A stretch of DNA of 64,000 nt from Photorhabdus thracensis (GTDB lineage Bacteria > Pseudomonadota > Gammaproteobacteria > Enterobacterales > Enterobacteriaceae), in assembly GCF_001010285.1 (NCBI RefSeq), contig NZ_CP011104.1:4960001-5024000 (forward strand). The letters run 5' to 3'. The notes beneath the pieces are model-generated. The model saw only the letters and a program-made list of their open reading frames with translations, was not told the origin of the DNA and did no database searches. Shown here piece after piece: positions 9,005 to 21,800 of the stretch. The translations under genes and the position numbers were made by a program. How positions within the stretch are numbered: the first letter of the stretch is position 1; the number at the start of each line of letters is the position of its first letter.

Positions 9005-9823
9005 ATGGGCTGGAATATATTTATTAACGCACCAAATAGTTACCGTCTTACTACCGCACATATCCACAACAGCTTGCAGCAACAAGGGTTTGCCACTTTC
9101 AATGCCACCGATCTTGACCTTTCTGACAGTGAAAAAATCGATCTTATCTCTCTGTGTGAATTATCGAAGTCACTGCCGTTAGATCGATTTGGTGAAGATG
9201 GTCGTCACCGCAGTTATTGTGAAGGAGTATGGAGCCGTGAAACAGAAACTATTCATTGGAAAACAGGTTATCCGCAGCCCGATGATAGCATAGAGATTGA
9301 TTATCATCAGGGAAGTGAATATCAACCTGAATTTGGTGGTGTAGTACGCAAATTCCTGCGCATGTCTGATGAGATACTTAATAAAGGGCTACTTAATAAA
9401 CTCATTTGGCACGATCTGAGTCTAACCGGCATGGCGGAGCATTATTCCCGTTTGCTGTGTGGGGTGCATCTAATCCGAATGCAGGCACTACCGGGTAAAC
9501 CGGCAAAAATTACGCCTAACTGTTTTCATCGTGACGGTCAGCCGTTCACCGCTGTACATTTGATTGAACGTTATAATGTCGAAGGCGGTGCAACACATAT
9601 CGCACCGCCTTCTTATGCAAATTGCCAGCTTGAAGAAGTCCCTGCTCATGAGATAACTCGTTTTCTCCTTAATGATCCCCTTGATAGCTACATCATCGAT
9701 GATGCAGCGATTTGTCATTATATCAATCCCGTAACTTGCGATGAAAATGCCAGCGTTGGCGTTCGCACTATCATTCTGATTGATTTCACCCCGCTAGAAC
9801 AGAGTGATAGGCGTTCCCAGTAG
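9005..9823 (+). CDS. glbB: 2-Oxoglutarate/Fe(II) dioxygenase, lysine 4-hydroxylase of the syrbactin pathway
   Basis: This is an Fe(II)/2-oxoglutarate-dependent oxygenase of the bacterial amino-acid hydroxylase family that includes isoleucine dioxygenase. Visible iron ligands are His175 and Asp177 in the motif FHRDGQPFTAVHL and a distal His238 in AICHYINPV; an Arg in SVGVRTIILIDF is suited to bind 2-oxoglutarate. Length is 272 aa. It stands first in an operon with glbC, glbD, glbF and glbG. In glidobactin biosynthesis GlbB hydroxylates L-lysine at C4 before it is loaded on GlbC (known for the pathway), and the basic-amino-acid code in GlbC module 1 fits. The 33-bp gap to the likely glbC start contains the glbC ribosome site. 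Confidence 0.88.
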   Translation: MGWNIFINAPNSYRLTTAHIHNSLQQQGFATFNATDLDLSDSEKIDLISLCELSKSLPLDRFGEDGRHRSYCEGVWSRETETIHWKTGYPQPDDSIEIDYHQGSEYQPEFGGVVRKFLRMSDEILNKGLLNKLIWHDLSLTGMAEHYSRLLCGVHLIRMQALPGKPAKITPNCFHRDGQPFTAVHLIERYNVEGGATHIAPPSYANCQLEEVPAHEITRFLLNDPLDSYIIDDAAICHYINPVTCDENASVGVRTIILIDFTPLEQSDRRSQ

Positions 9824-9865
9824 CGCTTTTGCCATGAAAGTGGCTGACAACCAGGAGTGCCAGAA

Positions 9866-12800
9866 ATGATAGTTGTTACGGCAATCACTAAGCTGCAAAA
9901 ATCTTTTTATCTTAGGAAAAATTTTGTGAGTAATTATTCAAACACCTTATCGAATGTTCCATTCTTATTGCCAACGCCTGCTCAACGCAGGCTATGGTTC
10001 ATCAGCCAAGGAAATATGGACTTAGCATTATATAACGTGCCATTTTCGTTACGTTTGCATGGTTTGTTAAATGAGGAAGCGCTTGAACAAGCTATTATTT
10101 TTATGATTGAGCGCCATCCGGTGTTGCGTTCACAATTTCATGTTCTCAATGGAGAATTGCAGATAGCATTGAATCCGCAGTGGCCTGAATTACGTATCAG
10201 TGATCTCAGCGATTATTCCCCGGAGGAACGCGAAACCAAAGTACAGTCTATCTGTGATAACGAAGCCAGATATTGTTTTAATCTCAATAACGATTTGCCT
10301 TTTCGTTATTTACTGCTTCGCCGGCAAGAGAACGATCATCAGTTGATATTTACACTTCACCATATTGTATTTGATGATTGGTCGACTCACGTTTTTCTTA
10401 ATGATTTTAGCCATGCCTATAACCAGTATAAAGTAGGCCAACAGCCTAAGTTGGCGACAATTACCTACCCGCATGCCAGTGACTCTGTAATAGATATTCA
10501 TACGAATAGCACTCGTCGGCAACGCTTACGCGATTATTGGGGAAAACAGCTGGCGGAATTGCCTGAACTACATAAATTACCCACCGATCGACCACGGCTA
10601 TTAGAACAACGGGGACGTGGCGCGGTATATCAGAAGTCACTTCCTTTATCTCTCGTTGGACGTATTTCTAAAATCTGCCAACGTTATGGATTGACACCTT
10701 ATATGGTGGCAATTTCCGCTTTTGCAGTATTGCTGAATCGTTATTCACATGATGACGACATCGTTATTGGCAGTCCATTTGCGAATCGTCACAATATTGA
10801 TGAACATGTCCGCCTTGGCTTTTTTATCAATTTATTACCGTTGCGTTTTCGCTTTAACAAAGGGATAAGTTTCAGTGATCTATTGGTTCAAGCGCGCGAT
10901 ATATTGCTTGATGCATATGAAAATGCTGATTTGCCGTTTGATGAGATTGTCAATGTGGTACAACCCCTGCGTTCTCTGAGTCATCCCCCTGTTTTTCAGA
11001 TTATGTTTGATTATTTGAAGAGTCCGGGACAAGCATTACAACTGGATGGGTTAGCAGCAGAAGTACAATTTATCCATTCTGGTACTGCTAAATATGATTT
11101 GACGTTATCGATAGAAGAATCCCCGAATTCACTACTCTGTCTGGTTGAATTTGATACCGATTTGTTTGATAACCTCACCATTACTCGCATGGTGAATCAC
11201 TATGAGAAATTGTTGGATGCATTGTTAAGTGAACCTGAGCGTTCTGTCGCCAAATGTAGCATGTTGCCACCAGAAGAGCTGGAAACACTGGCTCGCTTCT
11301 CCCGGCCAGCAGAACCTCTGCCGGTATTGGCGTTTATTTCAGTAGCTGAGCGCATCAAGTCACAAGTGCATAATAATCCAGATGCACGAGCTATTGTTTG
11401 GCGTAATCAACGTTTCACCTATGCTCAACTGGATGAGTACGCACAATGCCTGCTCGCGAAGATGCGCCAGTGTGGCGTTGGGCCGGGTAGCCGGGTTGCC
11501 GTATTGATGAGCTACCGGCCAGAAATTGTCATCTCTTTTTACGCTATTCTCTCTGCCGGTGCGGTTTATGTGCCGTTGTCCCCCTCTGATCCTCGCTTCG
11601 CCGATAAGATAAATGATGCACAGCCAGTACTGATCCTCACCAGTGAACAGGATGCTGTTGGTTTGCTTGATTTTCATGCCATTGTGCTGGAAGTTGATAG
11701 GCTGTTTCGTCAACCAGCGCCGCCGGATGTGCCGCCAATCTGGTCAGTTCAGGAGAGTGACTCAGCCTATGTTATTTACACTTCTGGTTCAACCGGTAAT
11801 CCAAAAGGAGTAGAGGTAAGCCACGGTAGTCTGCATGCATCGTTCCATGCCTGGTGCCATGACTATCGTTTCACCCAACCCGGGGAGCCGGTATCACTAC
11901 AACTTGCTGCACCGATTTTCGATCTCAGTATAGGGGATTTCAGTCGTACTCTGGGCTGTGGTGGATGCTTGGTTATGTGTCCGCGTGAGTGGTTGCTAGA
12001 TGCAGCTGAAATGCACCGCTTAATGATGAGCGAAGGCGTGACCTTCGGTGATTTTCCTCCTGTGGTACTGCGTCAATTAATTCAGTTCTGTCAGGATAAT
12101 GGGAAACGTCTGGATGGATTATCAACACTGGTATGTGGGGCTGATGTCTGGTTTGGTCATGAGCTGCACGCAGCACAAGCGCTGTGCCGCCCAGACGCGC
12201 GTATTCTGGGTTCTTACGGTGTAACTGAAGCAACCATTGATAGCACTGTTTTTGATCCGGAAACACATCCATTGGAGGCCGGGCGAGTAATTCCATTAGG
12301 TAGGCCGCTGGCTAGCTGTGAGCTATTCATTGTTGATAAACACCTGCAACAAGTGCCGATTGGCATTAGTGGTGAATTGTTGATTGCAGGTGTTACCGTA
12401 GCAAAAGGATATCTCAATAATCCTCAACTCACGGCAGAGAAATTTATTACCGGCAAATTCGATAACCAAGGCCGTTTTGTGGCAGACAGTTTTGTGGCAG
12501 ACAATAACAATAATAGTAGTACGCGATTCTATCGCACCTCGGACATTTGTTGTTTCCTGGCTGACGGCACTATTGATTTCATGGGACGCAGTGATCATCA
12601 GGTTAAAATTCGCGGTTTTCGCGTCGAGTTAGGCGAGGTGGAGAGTGCGCTATTGGAACACGCAGATGTGCGCCAGTGCGCGGTTGTCGCCTGTAATGAC
12701 AGTACAAATAATAAAGTGTTGGTCGCCTATGTTGTGTCATCGGCTGATACTGACAAGTTACGTGGTTATTTGTCCCTGCGGCTACCCGAACATATGATGC

Positions 12801-15800
12801 CGCGTGCTTTCGTGTTTCTCGATAAATTACCAACTACCCCCAATGGGAAGGTTGATCGCAAGCGCTTGCAGGTTCCAGATTTTTCGCTACCAGAAAATCA
12901 GGAATCTATGATAGAACCGGCTAACGCTCGTGAAGAACAATTGCTGGCATTATGGAGAACGGCATTAGGGGTTCAGGTTATCGGTACGGAAGATAATTTC
13001 TTCTATTGTGGTGGCAATTCATTAATTGCTGCCAATCTGATTACGCAGATCAATAAGACATTTGGTGTTCAGCTTAAACTTTCCGCTATTTTCAATCATC
13101 CAACTATCGCCGGGTTGGCCTCGTTACTGGACGGTATTGAAAAGGACAGCGTTGAAAAGAGCAGTACGAAACAGAGTGTTGCTGTGCATCACGTTTCGCA
13201 GGCCAGTGATTTACTCTCATTCGGCCAGCGCAGTTTGTGGTTGATTGCCATGCAACGGCCGGATGATTGCAGTTACAACGTACCTGTCACATGGCGTCTG
13301 CATGGTAATCTGCATTTTAATGCGTTAATGCAGGCGCTGAATGATGTAGTGCAACGTCATGATGTATTGCGTACCACATTCTCCAGTCAAGTCAGCAAAG
13401 TAAACAAGCCGGATGGAACATCCAGTTTTGAACCCAGTTATCAGGTTGCGCCTGAATTAACGCTAACCCTGCGCCAACAGAATATCTCCGGCGGCGAATC
13501 TGCGCTGGCATCGAAGTTGCGAGAAGAAATGATGGCAAGTTTCGATCTCGCCAATGGGCCACTCATCCGTGCGGTACTGTTTACATTGTCTCCGCAAGAG
13601 CATGTGCTTTGTATTACTCTGCATCACATTATTTCCGATGGCCGCTCGCTGGCAATACTTTTTGATGAGTTACGGCACTGCTATCAGGCACGTCTGGCCG
13701 GTAAAGCACCCATGCTACCCGTGTTGGCAGCAAACTATGGGCATTTCATTACCTGGCAGCGCACTCGACTGACTGAACCGGCGGTACAGCAACAGATTCA
13801 TTTCTGGCGTCAACAATTGGCGGATGCGCCAGCTACTCTGATACTGAATGAGATGGCTGCACCAACTGACGAAGCGGCTGCAATAAGTTGTGTTGTTCCC
13901 CAAGTGTATGTTGAAGGTGTAGAGAAATTGGCTCGCGAGCAAAACTGTACACCGTTTATGGTCTGGTTGAGTTTATTTGCACTCCTGCTGCGCCAGCAAA
14001 GTAATGAGCAGGATCTTATAGTCGGAACACCGGTGTCGCTGCGCACCATACCTGCATGGGATGCGCTGATTGGCTACTTTGCTAACACTTTACCGGTACG
14101 TATCAATAGCCGTGAGTTACACACTTTTCAGCAACTCTTAATGCATACGCGACAGGTTAGTCTCGACATCCTTGAAAATCGTGATTTACCGTTCGATTAT
14201 TTGGTACAAACACTTAATTTGCCACGTGTGGCGGGTAAAAATCCTGCTTTCCAAACTATTTTCTCCTGTGAACTGGATCAACCAAACGATGCAACATTAG
14301 GAGACATGAAGGTTTCAGACGTTGAGTTGGGGGACTATCGCGCCAAAATTGATTTGGAGCTGGCTATTAATCGTGTAAATGGTCAGGTTTACGCTCATTT
14401 TATGGCAATGCCGGGGGGATTATCTGCCGCCACTCTAGGACGGATGAGTGAGTATTTACTGGCTATGTTGCCACAACTCATTGAAAAACCAGATATTGCA
14501 TTGGCGGATTTGTTGACGGTTAATGCTGGCCGTAGTACTCAACCAGAACTCATGGCTGATAAGCCACAGGGATTGTTTCAGTTGTTTCAACAGAACCTGT
14601 CCCGGTATGGCGGACATGTGGCGCTGGAAAGTGATGAATTAAGTCTGAGTTATCAGCAGCTTGATACATTGACCGCATATGTGGCTCAGCAACTCCAACA
14701 AGTAGATGTAAGCCGAGGTGATCGAGTTGGCATTCTGATGGGGCACCATCCACATAATGTCACGGCAATGCTGGCAATTAACCGGATTGGTGCGGTGTTT
14801 GTGCCATTGGCTCCTGATAACGCCGAACCAGCAAATCGGTATGTGATTGATAATGCGGAAGTAAAAGCGATATTGTGCCGAAATGAAACAGCGCCTCTGT
14901 GCCAGCGTCTTGGTCTGGCGGCAATTAATATCGATGAGTTAGATATAGCCAATGCACCCTATATGACTATGGCGGCGATCTGTCAGCCGGATGATTGTGC
15001 TTACGTTATTTACACTTCTGGCTCAACGGGTAAACCGAAAGGTGTTGCTGTCACCCACCGCAGTGTCTGCCATAACATTCTGGCAATCCGCGATGAGCTG
15101 AGGCTTGAACCTTCTTCTCGCATAGTGCAGTACTCCTCGCCCGTGTTTGATGTGATGTTGGGAGAAATTTTTCCAGCGCTTGTAGCGGGTGCTTGCGTGG
15201 TCTTCGGTAAGAAACAGCAACTGTTGCCTGGCAGTGATCTGACAGAGTGGCTGGCACATAAACAGATTACGCATATGTGGATTGTACCTTCCGCGTTGAC
15301 GATAGTGCCGTTAGTACCGCTGCCTAATCTCCAGGTGCTTATCGTAACCGGTGAACCTTGTATGCCCGAAGTCGCCCAACGCTGGTCTGTAGGGCGTAGG
15401 CTGATGAATGGATACGGCCCTACTGAATGTGCGATTGTGGTATCCCTTACCGATTATCATGCCGAAGGACAAAATCTAGTGCTGCGTCCAATGGGCGATA
15501 TTCGCTTCCATCTGCTTGATGAACAGAGAAAGCCCGTGGCACCGGGGGAAATGGGTGAACTTTATTTAGCGGGAACCTGTGTTGCACAGGGCTATCTGGG
15601 TATGGATGAAAAAACCGCTGAGGTGTTTTTACCCGATAGCTTTGCACCACAATTAAAAGCTCGTATGTACCGTACCGGCGACATGGTGCGCCAACGCATG
15701 GATGGCGCACTGGAGTTTGTTGGTCGGGTTGACCGTCAGGTAAAAATCCGTGGTCACCGAATTGAACTGAATGCTGTGCGTGCCGCCCTAAGTGCGTTAC

Positions 15801-18800
15801 CGGGTGTACGTCAGGCCGAAGCGCTGGCGATCACCGATAGCAAAGGGAATAAAGAGTTGGCGGGATACATTGTCGGCGAAACCAGCCGCAGTGAGATCCT
15901 GAGCGAATTACGCCAACAGGTTAATGAAGTGATGGTGCCGACAGCGCTGTTCTTCCTTGATGCTCTGCCTACCGGTATTACGGGAAAAATCGATCTGAAA
16001 GCGTTGGCTGAAATGAAACTGACACGTGCCGGTCAGCATCAATCTTCTCCTTTGCCAGCCAAAGTTGTGTCATCACTCAGTCGCGTTGAAGCTATCTGGC
16101 GTGAACTACTGGAGAGGGATGAGATCGGTTATGACGAAAACTTTTTCGATGCTGGCGGCCACTCACTACGGGTTATGGCGCTATTCCAGCAATTGAATGA
16201 GGCGTTTGGTGGAGGCTTGTCTGTGACCGATATTTTCGCTCATCCCACCATTCGACAACAGGCTCAACTACTGGATGCGCTGTCGCAGCAAAAAACACCT
16301 GTTGCAGCCACACCGCTGATAGTCACTGAAAAGAGAGCAAGACCAACGTTGGATATTTCGACTCTGGATAGCAATGCTATTGCAATTATTGGTATGACGG
16401 GCCGCTTCCCACAAGCGCCAGATCTCGACACTTTTTGGCAGAGGTTGTTGGCGGGTTACGATGCTAGTGTGGAGTTGTCTGACGAGGAATTGTTACAACG
16501 TGGCGTCGATCCAGCGCTGTTAAGTCACCCACAGTTTGTCAGACGCGCACGTTTGCTGGAGAGGTGTGCGGAGTTTGATGCACGTTTCTTTGGTTATTCA
16601 TCACGTGAAGCGCAGGTGATGGACCCGCAACAGCGGTTGTTTCTTGAAATGGCATGGGAAACGCTGGAACTATCTGGCTATGGCAATGATAGTACACCGC
16701 GCTCAGTGGGAGTCTTTGGTAGCAGCGGCTTCAATTATTACCTGCTGGAAAACATCATGCCAAATAAAGACCGGATGCACCTCGATCCCGGTCAGTGGCA
16801 AATAGGTAATGACAAGGATTTTATCGCTACACGTACTGCCTACAAGCTGAACCTTAGCGGACCGGCTGTCAGTATTGGCACCGCCTGTTCGTCATCACTC
16901 ACCGCTATTCACTTTGCCTGCGAAAGCCTACGGCGTGGTGAATGTGGTATGGCATTGGCAGGTGCTGTAGCGCTGGACCCGCAACAGGTTGGCTTTGTCC
17001 ATGTCAGTGGTGGAATTATGTCTCCAGATGGCCTTTGCCGACCATTTGATGCGGCGGCCAACGGTACAGCCAGCGGCAGCGGCGGTGGGATGATATTACT
17101 AAAACGTCTGTCCGCTGCTTTGGAGGATGGCGATACCATCCATGCGGTAATTAAAGGTTCTGCTGTCAATAATGATGGTGCACAGAAGGTGAGTTACACG
17201 GCACCAAGTATTGACGGTCAATCTTCAGTGATCAAAGACGCGCTGCGTAATGCCGGGGTATCGCCTGCCAGCATCAGTTATATCGAAGCACATGGTACGG
17301 CGACCTCTTTAGGCGATCCAGTAGAAATACGTGCGCTGACTCAGGCTTTCCTGGAGCAATCTGATGGTGAAGTGTTACCTGTAGGGAGTTGTGCAATAGG
17401 TTCTGTGAAAGGAAATATAGGACATATTGATGCGGCTGCCGGTATAGCCGGTGTAATCAAAACCGTGTTGGCGCTACGTCACCAGACTTTGCCGCCAAGT
17501 ATTCACTATCATCAAGCCAATCCTGCAATCCACTTCGAACAGACCCCGTTTTCTGTAATCAATACAGCATGCCCGTGGCCGCAAACAAGTAAGCCACGTC
17601 GTGCCGGTGTAAGTTCTTTCGGCATTGGTGGCACTAACGCGCACCTTATTCTGGAAGAAGCTCCGCGCCAGCAAGATGTCCGTATATTAGATGACGAGCT
17701 CTGGCATCTGCTGCCGATTTCAGCGAAAACGCCACAAGCGTTAATTCAGCAAGTGGAACGCTTGGCAGTCGCACTGACTACCGGTAATGAGCCATTGGCG
17801 GATATTGCCGGGACTTTGCAACAAGGACGCAGCGCTTTCAGTGAGCGTGCTTTTGTTGTGGGAAGAGATCGGGAGCAATTAATTAATCAACTACGCCGAC
17901 TATCACCACAGACTAAGACTATGAGTCGCAAACAACAGCCTCGATCGGTGATTTTTATGTTTCCGGGACAAGGCAGTCAGTCTATTGAAATGGGTCAATC
18001 GCTCTATCTGCGTGATGGTGTATTCCGCCAGCAATTTGATCGCTGTGCCGAACTGCTACAGCCACACATCAAACTGGATATCAGGCAGTTAATTTATCCG
18101 CAATCGGAACGCGACAATGCTGTCAGCCGGTTAAATGCTACACGTTATACTCAGCCTGCGCTGTTCACTGTTGAGTATGCACTGGCCTGCCAGCTACAAG
18201 CTTGGGGTATTACCCCCCAAGCAATGATTGGTCATAGCCTCGGTGAACTGGTTGCGGCCTGTGTAGGGGGTATGCTTGAACTGGAAGATACACTGGCATT
18301 GGTAGCAAATCGAGCTGCAATCATGCAGCGCCAGCCCACAGGGGCAATGCTGGTGGTACAGGCATCATCTGAACGTATGGTTTCGCTGGCACCAGAGTGT
18401 GAATTTGCAGCGCTCAACGGGCCTGAACAGTGCGTGATAACTGGCAGCCATGACAATATTGCGATACTGGAAGAGCAATGCAACAAGGCAGGTATTTCTT
18501 GCCGGCGACTAACGACATCACATGCATTTCATAGTTCATTGATGGATGCTGCCGCACAACAGATGCGGGAATTCAGCGCAGGCTTCACGCTACAATCCAG
18601 TACCATTCCGATAATATCCAATATCAGTGGTAGTTGGTTCAGTGAACAAGATCGCGATAATTCTGGTTATTGGGGAGATCATCTGCGTCGGCCAGTACGC
18701 TTTTATGATGGTATTCTTACGTTGCTGAACCATTATGACAATCCAATCCTGCTTGAAGTCGGTCCAGGGCGTGCACTGAGCAGCATGCTGAAAGATCTAC

Positions 18801-21800
18801 AGCAGAAAGGCCAGGCTCAGATACTAACCACGATGCGCCATACTCACCAGCAGAAACTGGATGAAGAGGTATTGTTCAATACTGTCGGGCAGTTATGGCA
18901 GCAAGGTGTCGCTATCGATTGGGCTGCATTTAGTCATTCACACAAATTACATCGGGTTATGCTGCCAGTGCATCCCCTCCAACGCCAACATCTCTGGTTG
19001 GAACATCCTGTCACTACATCAGCCACGGTTATAAGTACACAACAGAGAAAACTACCGATTTTCACACAGTTATCGGATAGAGAGGGGGTCACACAATTTA
19101 CTTGTAAGCTAGATGATAATGTCTGGTTTATTGATGAACATCGCATTTTCGCAGGGCAAGGTGTATTACCGGGCACAGGTTGTCTGGAATTAGTGCGTCG
19201 TACTTTTAACGAATTACAACCCGGTGGCACAGCTACTTTCAGTGAAGTTTACTTCCCCTCACCATTGGTACTATCGTCAGGTGTTGAGCGTCAGATACGC
19301 ATCAGCTTGACCGCCATTGATCGCAGCTTTGCCTTTACGCTGGAGTCTCGCGACGATGGTAATGACATGTGGCAACTCCATGCAAACGGCAATATTACTG
19401 CCATATGCTCTCCACCAGCAGAGATTGTTTCACCTTATGAGCTACGTCGGAATTTGCAGCTTGAAGAAGTTGCAGAGGCGCCGGAGCGTTTCAATCAGGC
19501 ATTTGCTGACTATGGACCGCGTTGGCAATGCATTGCAGGTGTGTGGATGGGTGATCGCTGTGCGTTGGCGCAGTTGCGACTCAACCAGGCATTTATCGAT
19601 GATTTGCCTGATATTGCATTACACCCGGCTTTACTCGACTTGGGCACGGTGTTCCTACATGCCTGTCTGTTGCCGGGTGATGCTTCAATACCATTCCATT
19701 ACGGTTCGCTGACGCTGCACCAGCCATTATGTGCCGAATTTTACAGTCTGGCGGTTGAAACGGCTCCACGGACTTATGACATAACGCTATTTAGTTGGGA
19801 CGAGAGCCAGAATTGCAAGCAGGTGCTGGTTGAAATCCACGGTTACAATTTACGTCAGTTCAATTCCTTACCATTCCAGCCAGCAAGCGAGTCGAATGTA
19901 GTACGGTGGTGTCGTTACCCTCGATGGTTGCCGAAGCCTCTAGGCGAAGCAAAACAGAATCGTGCACCGTGGTTGATTTTTGGTGCCCAAGCCGCTGAAC
20001 TGAGTGATTTATGGCAAGCAGCAGCGCCCGGCAGTATCGTTGTTGAAGATGCTGATGAATTTCTGCAACAGAGTACCTACCGCTTTCGTTTGCGTAAGGA
20101 TCAGCCCGAAGATTATCAACGGCTGATAGATTGCCTGATACAGCAACAAATGCTACCAGAACGTATCATCTGGTGCTGGACTGCGGCAGGGATTTCTCAA
20201 CCAGAGGCCGCGTTTGAACAACTGGCGGCTGCAATTAAAGCGCTTACCGGTCATCACAGGGTTTTTAATATTACCCTAATTTCCCGTGGGTTACAGGCAG
20301 CCAGAGTGTTGGAAGCCTGTAATGCCGCACCCGCGCTTGGTTTGCTCGGAATATTGGCGGCCGAGTATCCGGGGTGTTCTGCACGTCATATCGATCTGGA
20401 TGATGACACTTTTGCTACATATCAATCGCTGATTGCGGAACTGTATACGGATATGCAACCGGAAGAAGCAGCAGAAGGAATACCGGTTACCAGCATTACG
20501 CTTAAGCAAGGTGAGCGTGAATTGCAGACATTGACTGAACTTGATGAGATCCCGCACCAGCAAATTCTGCGTGATGGCGGTGTTTATCTAATTACTGGTG
20601 GGCTGGGAGGTATCGGTCAGTCACTGGCGCGTCACATCAGCAATAAATGCAGTAAGGTTAAACTCGGTATTTTGAGCCGCCGGGGAACTAATGCGGCAAG
20701 TGAAGCTTTACTCGATGTGTTACAGAAATCTGGTGCTGAAGTCATGATGTTGCGCGCTGATGTTGCTGACGGTGTGGCATTAAATGAAGCACTGGCACAG
20801 ATGCGAGCAAGATTTGGTGCTATCAACGGTGTGATTCATTCAGCGGGTATTGAAGCCAGTGGATTGCTGGAGCATGGCACGTCGCAGGACTGGCGGCATG
20901 TGATGGCGGCAAAAGTCAGTGGTACACAGCAACTGATGACGGCGATGAGTCAGGACTCTGTCGACTTTGTTCTGTTGTGCTCTTCACTTGCCTCATTGGT
21001 AGGTGGAATGGGTCAGGCAGACTATGCGGCGGCGAACCGTTATCTTGATGCCGTGGCACACTACTGGCGACAGCAGGCTATACCGGTAACGTCAGTTAAT
21101 TGGGATACCTGGGCAGAAGTGGGAATGGCCGTGGATTATGCTGCACGCCATCAAGAAAGTGTGATTGGTCTCAGTAATCAAGAGGGCTGCGCTATTTTCG
21201 ATCTGGCTATCGCCGGAATGGAAGCACAGATCGTTGTCAGTAAATTTACTCCTGTTCGGCGCACACAATTACAGGATTTATCAGTGATATCTGATTCCGC
21301 CAGCCCAGAGGAAGCAGTTCGTCAATTGTGGTATGAGTTACTAGGTGAAGAGACGATTAACCTGGAAGATGATTTCTTCGAACTGGGCGGTCATTCACTG
21401 TTGGCAACACAGATGATCTCCCGTTTGCGTGACCATTTCCAGTACTGTCTGACGCTGGCGGAGTTTCTCGAACAGCCGACAATGGCACGTGTTGTCCGTT
21501 CACTATCTGACGATAAAAAGAGCCTGGCTCCTGAGAATGCCCATATCCGCTACTGCCTGGTGCCAATTAATCACGGCGGTAATGGTAATTATTCACCCTT
21601 CTTTTGTGTGCCGGGTATGGGCGGCAATGTTACCCAATTTATGCCCCTGGCCGCGGCATTACCACGAGAACTGCCATTTATCGGTATGCAATATTTGGGG
21701 CTTGATGGAAAAACTGCGCCGCACCAATCGGTGGAAGAGATAGCAACACATTATATTACCTGTTTGCGCTCGGTTCAGAAGCAGGGACCATATCATATCG

